64,000 bases of DNA from JAUIET01 sp045105115 (GTDB lineage: Bacteria > Pseudomonadota > Gammaproteobacteria > Pseudomonadales > JAUIET01), in the NCBI GenBank assembly GCA_045105115.1, contig JBGCDE010000017.1, positions 1-64,000 on the forward strand, read 5' to 3'. Below, piece by piece: positions 1 to 8,428 of this stretch. Position 1 is the first letter of the stretch. Each line of letters starts with the position of its first letter. Below the pieces are notes generated by a model. The model was not told where the DNA came from. It was given only the letters and a program-made list of their open reading frames with translations, and ran no database searches. The translations under genes and the position numbers were made by a program.

Positions 1-917
1 GGGGAGTGAGCACGCTTATTATTTTCTGGGCGCCGTTTATTAAAGCCACTCGGGAGTTGGGTGATAAGGACGAGCAAGGCAAGTTGTTCGGGTTTCAGGA
101 AGGGGGGCGCGGCGTCTTTGGTTTTCTGCTCGGCGGTCTGACCTTATTGGTGTTTTCGCAAATGGGCGAAAGCGAAGCGGGCTTAATGTGGGTCATTAAT
201 ATTTCGTCCGTTTTTATTATTGCGGCGGGTCTGGCGGTTTGGTTTCTATTGGAAGATTCGCCTCCGCAAAAGCAGAGCACTGCGGCACTGGACGGCATTA
301 TCAATGCGATGAAAATGCCTACCACCTGGATGTTAGCGATTATCATTTTCTGTGGGTATAGCCTCTTTGCGGGGCAGAGCTATATCACGCCTTATATGAC
401 GGAAGTATTGGGTGCAACACTCACTATGGGCGCCTTAATGGGCTTGATTCGCACCTATGGTCTGCAGACCTTGGGCGGAGTGGGGGCGGGCTTGCTCGCC
501 AGCCGAATCGGGTCGCCTAATAAGCTTATTATTGGCGCTTTTACGATTACTTCCTTGTGCATGCTGGGTTTTCTGTTGATTCCATCGTCGGCATCCATGA
601 TGACGCTGGTCACAATCAATATGCTGATTTTGGGCTTGGCTGTCTATGCTATTCGTGGAAATTACTACGCGCTGATTGGTGAGTCTGACATGCCGTTGCA
701 GATAACGGGTGCAATTGTGGGCGTGTCATCATTTATTGGCTTTATGCCGGAAGGTTTTATCTATCCTTTGTTTGGCTACTGGTTGGATTCCTATCCCGGT
801 GAGGCCGGCTACCGGATTATTTTTTCTTATCTGCTGGGCACTAGTCTTGTCGGGCTCACAGTGTCTATTGTTTTGCTGCGAAGCAATGTGCGAGCGAGTA
901 CCCGCAAACATGCCTAA
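1..917 (+). CDS. MFS transporter, C-terminal part (cut by window start)
   Basis: This is the C-terminal two thirds or so of a major facilitator superfamily permease of the inner membrane. The visible 300-odd residues contain about eight hydrophobic segments. Near the beginning is an MFS-type cytoplasmic loop with the sequence GFQEGGRG, and a second loop with a GSPNK stretch lies near the middle. The open frame continues to the first base of the window. The GTG at position 6 is therefore probably internal, and the true start lies upstream. MFS proteins are usually 400-450 residues, so about one third is missing. The substrate cannot be told from what is seen. It ends about 120 bases before a separate oxygenase gene, with no clear operon link. 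Confidence 0.8.
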   Translation, partial: GVSTLIIFWAPFIKATRELGDKDEQGKLFGFQEGGRGVFGFLLGGLTLLVFSQMGESEAGLMWVINISSVFIIAAGLAVWFLLEDSPPQKQSTAALDGIINAMKMPTTWMLAIIIFCGYSLFAGQSYITPYMTEVLGATLTMGALMGLIRTYGLQTLGGVGAGLLASRIGSPNKLIIGAFTITSLCMLGFLLIPSSASMMTLVTINMLILGLAVYAIRGNYYALIGESDMPLQITGAIVGVSSFIGFMPEGFIYPLFGYWLDSYPGEAGYRIIFSYLLGTSLVGLTVSIVLLRSNVRASTRKHA

Positions 918-1035
918 GGTTCTTACACGGCACCAGAGATCATTGTGCTGCGAGAAATGATGGATGAGAACCTGGCTACAATTTTGTATCCTGATGCACA
1001 TCATTAACGTGCTGATTGAGTTCAAAGGTTCATAG

Positions 1036-1587
1036 ATGTCGGCCTTGCTGGTTTCACAATTTATCACTGACGAAGAAAGAGCTGCCCTTGTTGAAACGGC
1101 AGCGGAATACCTTGCACGCGGCGTTTTGGAACGCAACAAGGCCGGAGTAAAACGTTACCGAAAGAAGGTATTCAACACTCAATACTGCACACCATTGGTA
1201 AGCGATTTAGCTAAACGTATCGCGAAGCACATGGGTATTGAAGATTGCCCGGTCGATCCTTACCTGGGCTGGATTATTTCGGTCATTCAACCCGGCGGTT
1301 TTATACAGCCTCACCGCGACGCCCAACAGCATTACCAACAAACTGGCGACAAACATTTGCGCTGCAATCTGCTGGTGCAAGGTTCGCACCCCAGTACTCG
1401 TCCTCGAATTGGCGACCTTCGTCTGCGAGCAAGCGAAGGTGATCTGTGGGCATTCTTTGCCTCAGATCATGTTCATGGCACGGATGTTATCGAAGGAGAT
1501 GAAAACAGGATTGTCTATCAATTTGGGTTTGTAGTGCCGAAAGATCACCCACTGGCCGAAATGCGCGGACAGTGGGTAACAGAGTAA
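1036..1587 (+). CDS. 2OG-Fe(II) dioxygenase family protein
   Basis: A 183-residue soluble protein with the pattern of a 2-oxoglutarate/Fe(II)-dependent oxygenase. The HxD iron motif is His93-Arg-Asp95. A distal histidine lies in the segment DHVHG (His145 or His147). Arg158, in ENRIVYQFGF, is placed to bind the 2-oxoglutarate carboxylate. The family hydroxylates small molecules or protein side chains using O2 and 2-oxoglutarate; the substrate here is unknown. The convergent TonB receptor gene ends 14 bases away, so the two share a transcription end region. The short length suggests a single catalytic domain without extra modules. Confidence 0.72.
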   Translation: MSALLVSQFITDEERAALVETAAEYLARGVLERNKAGVKRYRKKVFNTQYCTPLVSDLAKRIAKHMGIEDCPVDPYLGWIISVIQPGGFIQPHRDAQQHYQQTGDKHLRCNLLVQGSHPSTRPRIGDLRLRASEGDLWAFFASDHVHGTDVIEGDENRIVYQFGFVVPKDHPLAEMRGQWVTE

Positions 1588-1601
1588 CTGGCATAAACTA
1601 G

Positions 1602-3974
1602 CTAAAATTCAAAGCCAAATCGAACGCCAACAGTTCGTGGTCGGCTTGGGCCGAAGAAAAACCCTGGAGTAATGGCTCCATTATTTGCCGAGCCATCATA
1701 ATAGAGTTCGTCAGTCAGGTTTTCAACGTAGGCCGTCACTCCCCAGCCTTCGTCTGATTCATAGCCAAAGCGGAATGAAACGTCAGTGTACGAGTCAATG
1801 ACTGAGGTTTGAATATTATCCCAGCCGCCGCCGCGCTCAGACTCCCAGAACGCTTCCAGAGAGCTGACAAGTTCGCCATTGCCCATGGGGAAGTTGGCGT
1901 TCAAAACAACGGCTCCGGAAAAATCTGGCGCCCAGAATAATTTTCTGCCTTCACATGTGCCGGGTTCGCCACACACGAAATCAAGGCCGCGTGCCTCACT
2001 GTCAAACCAGCCTGCGGCAAGGTACACAGAGAAGAACTCACCTAACGGTGATGTGAGCGTAAACTCAACGCCTTCGCCTTCGGCTTCTTCCGTATTACCC
2101 ACTCTGGCACCTTGGTCGAAATAGTTTACTTGCAGGTCTTCGTAATCGTACATAAAGGCCGACAAGCTGACGTTCGCTGCTCCAAACCAGGTGTCTTTAT
2201 AGCCTATTTCATAGGACCAAACGGTTTCCGGGTCGAAAGTGCTGGGTCGAATTCCATCGGCTTGAGTGTATGGCGCATCGGGGCCGTCGCCATACCATTG
2301 AAAGGTGGGAGCTGTAGGGTCGTTGACGTTAGTCACTGAAAACGTTCCGAACCCACCTGACTTACTGCCGCGGGTAGCACTGGCGTAAAACAAGCGATCG
2401 TCTGTTGGTTTCCAGCGCACAATCACACGCGGTGAAGTGTCATCCCAATCCTGCGTATCTGTTACTGCACCATCCGTAGTGAAACCCCAAAGGAAGTAGG
2501 GACCAATCGTACTTTCAACAGGTAACACAGTTGTGGAAAATTCTTTTTCATCGTAGGTGTAACGAACGCCCAAGCTTATATCGAACTGGTCGGTCACAGC
2601 CCAATCCAGATTCACATACGTTGCCCAACCTGTATTCTTACCGTTGGCAATACCGCTTTCCCGCAAATTTCCATCAGAGGAGGGCGCGAAATCTTCTATG
2701 CCATAAGCCGGCCCGTAGTAGGCCTGCCAATAACCCACGTAGTCCGCGCAATTGTAAGCACCGTAATACGCACCGTAGTACGCGCAGAAGGCTTCTTCAG
2801 AACCCGCATTGGTAAACACTACATCAATATCTTCGCGATAATAAGATGCGCCTGCATACCAAGACAAGGGCCCGTCATTTTGCGAAACCAGTTTCAATTC
2901 CGTTTGAAAGTAACTGCCTTCCTGGTCCTGGCGGTAATTACTCAGGTTAAGATTGCTGCCGTCGTAATCTTCGTTGTAAAGGTAGTCGTGATCTTTGTAA
3001 CCCGTGGTGGATTCCAGCATTGCCCAGTCGAGGTCATAGTTGATGTTAATGCCCAGGGTGAGAATGTCGGCATTATCGCTTTCACCTAATTCGAGGTCAG
3101 CTGCGATATTACGACCATCGCCGGGGTCGATAATGTTACCGACTAAAGCTTCAAGTGCATTAACGTTATCGGTGCCTCTTATTGCACGATACGCTGTACC
3201 CGATTGCTCGCGTTCTTCGTAATCAAGTGTTGTATACACTGAGAGTCGATCGTGCTCGTAACTGCTGGACAGTCTCAGCGCGACTTTATCGTGTGCGATC
3301 AAGTCAGGCCCGCCAGAAACGTTTTCTACGTAACCATCTTCGCTGGAATAAAAAGTAGCCACGCGCATTGCGAAGCGATCGTTCACTGGAATATTAATCG
3401 CGGCCTCACCCACCAAATGCTCGCGCTGGCCGATATCAATGTCCATATAGCCGTTGGCGTCGCCGCCCACTTCAGCTCTTGCCGTGTGCACACTGAATGC
3501 CCCGCCGATGGCGTTTCGACCAAATAGAAATCCTTGAGGTCCTCGCAGCACTTCGGCTCTGTCAACATCAAACAGGCTGGTAACCACGGCCCCGTTTCGA
3601 CCTTCGTACAGATTGTTCTTGAAGAACGCCGCTGAAGGATCGCCGCCAACCCCAAAGTCTTGAGTTCGAATACCGCGAATACTGATTGCATCAATAAAGC
3701 TGTCTTTGCTGTTGCCTGTAACGCCGGGCGTGAGCGACACCAGATCTTTTACGTCGTCCAGGTTCGTGGCGCGAATAAAGTCCCCAGACACTGCGGTGAT
3801 TGCCAGTGGCACGTCTTGAACCGATTCCTGACGTTTTGTGGCTGTAACTATTATCTCCTCAAGTTCCTGCGCATAAGTCTGACTGGCGATACTGGACGAC
3901 AGCACCGCTACAGAGATTGCCTGAGCGATTTTCGTTCTTGCAGGGAATTGCCCGCCGATGCGTGAGCTTTTCAT
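1602..3974 (-). CDS. TonB-dependent outer membrane receptor
   Basis: A 790-residue TonB-dependent receptor. A signal peptide of about 35 residues ends near SQTYAQ. It is followed by a TonB-box-like stretch (EEIIVTATKR) and a plug domain with the usual RGI, DVDRAEVLRGPQG and LFGRNAIGGA motifs. The rest is a 22-strand beta barrel with alternating polar and aromatic residues, ending in the aromatic GVRFGFEF terminus recognised by the outer membrane assembly machinery. These receptors import siderophores, carbohydrates, cobalamin or other large nutrients with TonB energy. The plug resembles the large marine group often called iron-complex receptors, but the ligand is not predictable. A barrel loop is rich in Tyr and Ala (AYYGAYYGAYN), which may be a low-complexity expansion. 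Confidence 0.9.
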   Translation of the reverse strand: MKSSRIGGQFPARTKIAQAISVAVLSSSIASQTYAQELEEIIVTATKRQESVQDVPLAITAVSGDFIRATNLDDVKDLVSLTPGVTGNSKDSFIDAISIRGIRTQDFGVGGDPSAAFFKNNLYEGRNGAVVTSLFDVDRAEVLRGPQGFLFGRNAIGGAFSVHTARAEVGGDANGYMDIDIGQREHLVGEAAINIPVNDRFAMRVATFYSSEDGYVENVSGGPDLIAHDKVALRLSSSYEHDRLSVYTTLDYEEREQSGTAYRAIRGTDNVNALEALVGNIIDPGDGRNIAADLELGESDNADILTLGININYDLDWAMLESTTGYKDHDYLYNEDYDGSNLNLSNYRQDQEGSYFQTELKLVSQNDGPLSWYAGASYYREDIDVVFTNAGSEEAFCAYYGAYYGAYNCADYVGYWQAYYGPAYGIEDFAPSSDGNLRESGIANGKNTGWATYVNLDWAVTDQFDISLGVRYTYDEKEFSTTVLPVESTIGPYFLWGFTTDGAVTDTQDWDDTSPRVIVRWKPTDDRLFYASATRGSKSGGFGTFSVTNVNDPTAPTFQWYGDGPDAPYTQADGIRPSTFDPETVWSYEIGYKDTWFGAANVSLSAFMYDYEDLQVNYFDQGARVGNTEEAEGEGVEFTLTSPLGEFFSVYLAAGWFDSEARGLDFVCGEPGTCEGRKLFWAPDFSGAVVLNANFPMGNGELVSSLEAFWESERGGGWDNIQTSVIDSYTDVSFRFGYESDEGWGVTAYVENLTDELYYDGSANNGAITPGFFFGPSRPRTVGVRFGFEF

Positions 3975-4095
3975 GTCTAACCCTCGATGTTGGAAATATT
4001 ATTGTTTGCGTACGACTGCAAGTTGCAAGTCGAGTGGTAATTGCGCCGATTAAGCCAGAAAATCAAGAGTCGGGCAAGCTGTGCAGCCTATGAAA

Positions 4096-5697
4096 TCAGC
4101 TGACGATCACGCCTTCCTCACGAAGCGTTGCTTGTAGCATTTGAAGACCTGATTCATAGCGTTTCCAACGTCCGATGGAGCGTGTGTGTGCAGGTTCTCT
4201 TACTTGCACCGCACTGGCCGTGGAAACGGCCGTCGCCTGTTGGTAAAAATTAAGACACTGGTCTTCCCATTCAAGATCCAGGTGATCAATAAGTGCTCTG
4301 GCATTGGGTTCCAGGTCACTCGCAAATGCTTCGTAGGAAACATCAAATATGCGACCGGGAAAGCGTTCATGCCATGTGCTCATCAAGCGTCGGTAGCGCG
4401 CATGATGCCTCGCCATTTCTGCTTGATCATAGGAGTGCAGGTAGGCATCGGCAAACAACTGCTTATAGCTTGCGAAACAGGCATCCATTGGCTCACGGGT
4501 TAAATGAACTATTTTCGCATTAGGCAGCGCCGCCAGAATCAAAGGTATATATAGATAATTCGTTGGTAATTTATCAACAAAGCGAGGCGTGTTGCCGCGC
4601 ATCTTTTTGGTGGTTGTCATATACATGGCGCCCACTTCCTGAGGATTGAGCAATGCCGCATGCTCAAACAACTCAGGCGATAATCGCCTTGGATCACGAT
4701 ATTGAGACAGGCGTCTTAAGGCCAGGCCAAACTGTTGAAGTTCGCCCGCTGAATTTGCCTGCGAGTGGCTGGTGACAACACGTTCTACCAGAGTGGTGCC
4801 TGTGCGAGGTTGACCGACAATGAATATAGCCTGTTCGCCCTGATCACCAGGTTCTTGTTGCTGCAGCCATTGTTCGGTGTAGGTGTTGCTAAGGCACTCA
4901 AATGCCAGTTTTTCGTTTTCTTCGTCATACTCAACGGTTTCACGGCGCGCCTTGGCGCCCGCTTCAAAGGCTGTAAATGCCTGCTCCCATTCTTGCAGGT
5001 CTTCCAATTCTTTGCCCATCGCGTAGAAAAGGAATGCGTCGCCGCGAAAATTCCTAGCGTTCTCATTTTGCGTCGAAGCCAATAATTTTTGCAGCTCCTG
5101 AATATGCGTGTTGTTGCTTGCTTTACGTGTGGAAGACAACATCCAGTGTGCTTGTGGATTTCCTGGTTGGCCCTTCAATACCTCCCGCAACTGACTTTCA
5201 GCGTGTTCAGTCTCTCCGTGATAGATTAAGCTGTTAGCGAGGTTAATCATAAACGGAACATGCCCTGGGTTCTGTTTTACGGCTTCTTTATGCCATGTGA
5301 GCGCTTGGTCGTGCTCGCCCATTAAGGTGTACACAGCGCCAACAAGATCGTGAACCAGCGGATCATTTGAGGGTTCTCTGGTGGCCTCCTCCAGTGCTGC
5401 GTCGGCACGATTCACCTGCCCTTCGCTCATGAACAATTTGGCCATTTGCGCCCAGGCAGCAACATGCCTGGGTTGTAATTTTGTAACTGAACCAAAGGCA
5501 CTGAATGCTGTTTTCCGATCTTTCGCTTCCAGCGCGACCAAGCCGACTAGAAAATGGGCCTGCACCAGATCCGGTTTTATCGCCAGTGCTTGGCGACAAC
5601 ATTCACCGGCTTGCTTCAGGTCATTATGGGTTAGCGCATGAAAGCCTTGTTGTAATATGGCTTGCAAGCGTTCTCGTTCGGGCTGCGATGGATTCAT
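4096..5697 (-). CDS. TPR-repeat sulfotransferase family protein
   Basis: About 533 residues in two parts. The N-terminal half has tandem tetratricopeptide repeats (for example AHFLVGLVALEAKDRKTAF and similar 34-residue units). The C-terminal half is a sulfotransferase-like domain with the PAPS 5'-phosphosulfate-binding loop FIVGQPRTGTTLVERVV and a later KIVHLTREPMDACFASYKQ segment, typical of the 3'-phosphate-binding motif. The architecture is common in proteobacteria, where it is annotated as a TPR-containing sulfotransferase; the acceptor is unknown. The frame could open ten codons earlier at a TTG, but the ATG at 5697 was preferred because the TTG has no ribosome binding site. It is divergent from the APC permease, with a short shared promoter region. 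Confidence 0.82.
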   Translation of the reverse strand: MNPSQPERERLQAILQQGFHALTHNDLKQAGECCRQALAIKPDLVQAHFLVGLVALEAKDRKTAFSAFGSVTKLQPRHVAAWAQMAKLFMSEGQVNRADAALEEATREPSNDPLVHDLVGAVYTLMGEHDQALTWHKEAVKQNPGHVPFMINLANSLIYHGETEHAESQLREVLKGQPGNPQAHWMLSSTRKASNNTHIQELQKLLASTQNENARNFRGDAFLFYAMGKELEDLQEWEQAFTAFEAGAKARRETVEYDEENEKLAFECLSNTYTEQWLQQQEPGDQGEQAIFIVGQPRTGTTLVERVVTSHSQANSAGELQQFGLALRRLSQYRDPRRLSPELFEHAALLNPQEVGAMYMTTTKKMRGNTPRFVDKLPTNYLYIPLILAALPNAKIVHLTREPMDACFASYKQLFADAYLHSYDQAEMARHHARYRRLMSTWHERFPGRIFDVSYEAFASDLEPNARALIDHLDLEWEDQCLNFYQQATAVSTASAVQVREPAHTRSIGRWKRYESGLQMLQATLREEGVIVS

Positions 5698-5774
5698 TGT
5701 TTGAATGTTAAAGACCTTTATGGCCAAATGCTATCAAAGAAAAAACATCAATAATAACTGCGAGTACGCCCACT

Positions 5775-7148
5775 ATGTCAGAAGCTCTTAGCCATACTAA
5801 AAGTCTGCGCCAACGCGATCTGGTGTTGTTTACGGTTTCTGCAATTCTATTGCTGGATACTTTAGCTGCCGCCGCATCGGTAGGTGCCTCCAGCATTTTC
5901 TGGTGGGCATTTCTGGGCCTGATTTTCTTTATTCCCTTTGCAATGATATGCGCTGAACTGGGTTGTACGTATCCTGAGCAAGGCGGAATCTACGCCTGGA
6001 TTCGAGATGCATTTGGTGGTCGTTGGGCATCACGTGCTACCTGGTGCTATTGGGTAAATACTGCGGTGTGGATGCCAGCTATCTATATCTTGTTTGCCGG
6101 TGTATTCAAGCAGATGTTCTTTCCGGATTTGAGTTTGGCCTGGCAAATCGCCATTGGAGTTGGCTTAACCTGGCTCGCGGTTTGGGTCAACGTACTGACA
6201 CTTGATGTGGGTAAATGGGTGCCTAACCTGGGTGCTATCCTGAAAGTCATTATTTTTCTTATGGTGATTATCGGCGCTATTTCCTATACGCAAACACATG
6301 GCATGGCCAATCCGCTCAACTGGGAAACACTGAAACCCAATTGGGGCGAAGGTTTGCAGTATATCCCCGCCATAATCTACGGCATGTTGGGCTTCGAGCT
6401 GGTCAGTGCCAGCAGTGAAGAAATGAAAGACCCGGCTCGTGATGTACCGCGAGCGATTTTTATTTCCGGTGCGCTTATCATCCTTTTGTATTTATTCGGA
6501 ACCATGGCGATATTGGCGGCTATTCCTGCCGGTGATATAAATCTGGTTGAAGGCTTGATCGACACGCTGCAATTGTTTTACGGCAGCAGTGTGGCAGGTT
6601 CGTGGTTCGTGCTTGGCTTGGGCATAGCCGCCATGTATACATTTTTCTCAAACGGCGTCACCTGGTCCTTGGGTTGCAACCGCGCGGCCGCGGAAGCTGC
6701 TCTAGAAGGTAAGTTGCCAGCTGTATTTGCAATTCACAATGAATCGCGAGGCACACCGGTGGGGGCTGCTGTGCTAATGGGAATTGTCAGTACAATCACT
6801 ATTTGTCTGTACGGTTTCCTTTCCGGCTCGAATGAAGATCTGTTTTGGTCACTGTTTGCATTCAGTGCCGTTATCTTCTTGCTACCGTATCAGGGCATGC
6901 TGCTGGCCTATATCAAGCTGCGTTCCAATGATCCAGACAGACACCGACCTTATCAGGTTCCGGGCGGTTTACTAAACGCGAAAATTTGCGCATGGATTTG
7001 CATGATAGTGTTGGGGATATGCACGGTGCTCTTCATGTATACACCGGGAGAGGGTTGGCAAATTCCTGTTGTGGCTGGTGTTATTTGCCTGCTGGTGATA
7101 GGCGAAATAGTTATCCGTGCAGCAGAGCGAGAGAAGGAACACGGATAA
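5775..7148 (+). CDS. APC superfamily amino acid permease
   Basis: A 457-residue inner membrane protein with about twelve hydrophobic segments. It has the amino acid-polyamine-organocation fold: an N-terminal core (LRQRDLVLFTVSAILLLDT), the TM3 region with PEQGGIYAWIRDAFG, and an APC-like cytoplasmic stretch ASSEEMKDPARDVPRA. The family exchanges or co-transports amino acids, polyamines or related amines. The NKRS-like ending and the GXPXAA-type segment (SRGTPVGAAVLMG) fit the glutamate:GABA antiporter and related subfamilies, but the substrate is not determined. The next gene starts about 80 bases downstream on the same strand and may be cotranscribed. Confidence 0.85.
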   Translation: MSEALSHTKSLRQRDLVLFTVSAILLLDTLAAAASVGASSIFWWAFLGLIFFIPFAMICAELGCTYPEQGGIYAWIRDAFGGRWASRATWCYWVNTAVWMPAIYILFAGVFKQMFFPDLSLAWQIAIGVGLTWLAVWVNVLTLDVGKWVPNLGAILKVIIFLMVIIGAISYTQTHGMANPLNWETLKPNWGEGLQYIPAIIYGMLGFELVSASSEEMKDPARDVPRAIFISGALIILLYLFGTMAILAAIPAGDINLVEGLIDTLQLFYGSSVAGSWFVLGLGIAAMYTFFSNGVTWSLGCNRAAAEAALEGKLPAVFAIHNESRGTPVGAAVLMGIVSTITICLYGFLSGSNEDLFWSLFAFSAVIFLLPYQGMLLAYIKLRSNDPDRHRPYQVPGGLLNAKICAWICMIVLGICTVLFMYTPGEGWQIPVVAGVICLLVIGEIVIRAAEREKEHG

Positions 7149-7229
7149 ACGGTATTTACCGGATGAATGGTGCGAAGCGTCCGTAAATTCAACGTAAAAT
7201 ACGGAAAGGTTTTTTCACTAGTAACCGCT

Positions 7230-8426
7230 ATGATTTCTCGCATTACAGGTTTGCTTTTTCTTCTTGCATTCGGCTTCTCTAGCGCTGTTTTTGCGCACGC
7301 ACCTGACCAAAGCTATACCTTTCTAACAATTGATGACGAAAAAGTAGAAGGTCGTTTCGAAGTCTCTACAAAAGATCTTAACCTGGTGATGAATCTTGGG
7401 CTTGCCGAAGATGTACCACCCACCATGGAGGAGATCCTGGTGCACAGACAGGCAATCAGTGATTACCTGCTTGAAAATGTCAGTCTGTCTATTGATGGCG
7501 CGAGTAAGGACATTGATATCACCTCTTTCGAGCAACTGAACGTGGCATTTGCGAAGTATGTTCTTGTGTATTTTGATCTGCCAGCCTTGAGCGCTCCTGC
7601 CAAAGAAATTGAAATAGGTAACAACTTGTTCTTTGACCATGATGATAAGCATCGCAGTTTGCTAATCGTCGAAAACAACTGGAAAACAGGTACTATCCAG
7701 AATGAGGCCTATGTCTCACTAAACTTCAGTCCTGATTCCAGACAGCAAACATTAGCGGTTGATTCGGGTTCTTCGCTGCGTGGACTGTGGGGCTTTATTG
7801 AACAAGGAATGCACCACATATGGATTGGTACTGATCACATTTTGTTTTTGATCGCTTTGCTGTTACCCAGTGTGATGGTTCGCGAAGGCGGGCGCTGGGT
7901 AGCCACTCCAGATTTTCGTTCAGCCTTTATTGGTGTTATCAAGATTGTTACTGTGTTCACGGTAGCGCATTCTATTACCTTAAGCGCAGCAGCACTTGAT
8001 GTGCTTTCGCTAGATTCCCGCTTGGTAGAGTCGATTATTGCAATCTCAATTGCAGCCGCTGCCTTACATGTGCTGTGGCCAGTGTTTGCCGCGCACGCTT
8101 TTTGGGTGGTGCTGTTGTTTGGTTTGTTTCACGGTTTCGGTTTCGCGAGTGTGATGAGTGAATTGTGGATACCTGAGAAGTACCTGGTGTGGTCTTTGTT
8201 AGGATTTAATATAGGCGTAGAGCTAGGACAGTTAGCGATTGTAGTTCTGGTGGTGCCGGTATTGTTTGTGCTTCGAAAAACAGCGTTCTACCAGCGTGTT
8301 GTAATGCCATTAGGGGCGGCGGCGCTAATTGCAATCTCGCTGTACTGGTTTGCAGAGCGAGCGTTGGATGTAGATTTTGCCGCCGGGGATAGGCTTCGGG
8401 CCTTAGTTTCTAGCAGTAGTTTATAG
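7230..8426 (+). CDS. HupE/UreJ-type membrane protein
   Basis: About 398 residues. A signal-like hydrophobic start (ISRITGLLFLLAFGFSSAVFA, cleaved before HAPDQSY) is followed by an extracytoplasmic beta-rich domain of some 170 residues. The C-terminal half has about six membrane segments and histidines in GMHHIWIGTDHILFL and FGLFHGFGFASV. This arrangement matches the HupE/UreJ_2 family, whose relatives are proposed nickel or cobalt permeases. In this subgroup the metal role is not proven. The frame begins at a GTG-type codon 21 codons upstream, but the ATG at 7230 places the signal peptide at the N-terminus. It converges on the NRPS operon, with 2 bases between stop codons. Confidence 0.75.
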   Translation: MISRITGLLFLLAFGFSSAVFAHAPDQSYTFLTIDDEKVEGRFEVSTKDLNLVMNLGLAEDVPPTMEEILVHRQAISDYLLENVSLSIDGASKDIDITSFEQLNVAFAKYVLVYFDLPALSAPAKEIEIGNNLFFDHDDKHRSLLIVENNWKTGTIQNEAYVSLNFSPDSRQQTLAVDSGSSLRGLWGFIEQGMHHIWIGTDHILFLIALLLPSVMVREGGRWVATPDFRSAFIGVIKIVTVFTVAHSITLSAAALDVLSLDSRLVESIIAISIAAAALHVLWPVFAAHAFWVVLLFGLFHGFGFASVMSELWIPEKYLVWSLLGFNIGVELGQLAIVVLVVPVLFVLRKTAFYQRVVMPLGAAALIAISLYWFAERALDVDFAAGDRLRALVSSSSL

Positions 8427-8428
8427 AG

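Noticed and set aside
729..1139. Minus-strand open frame overlapping the MFS and oxygenase genes
   Set aside because: It is antisense to two better supported genes and has no recognisable motif.
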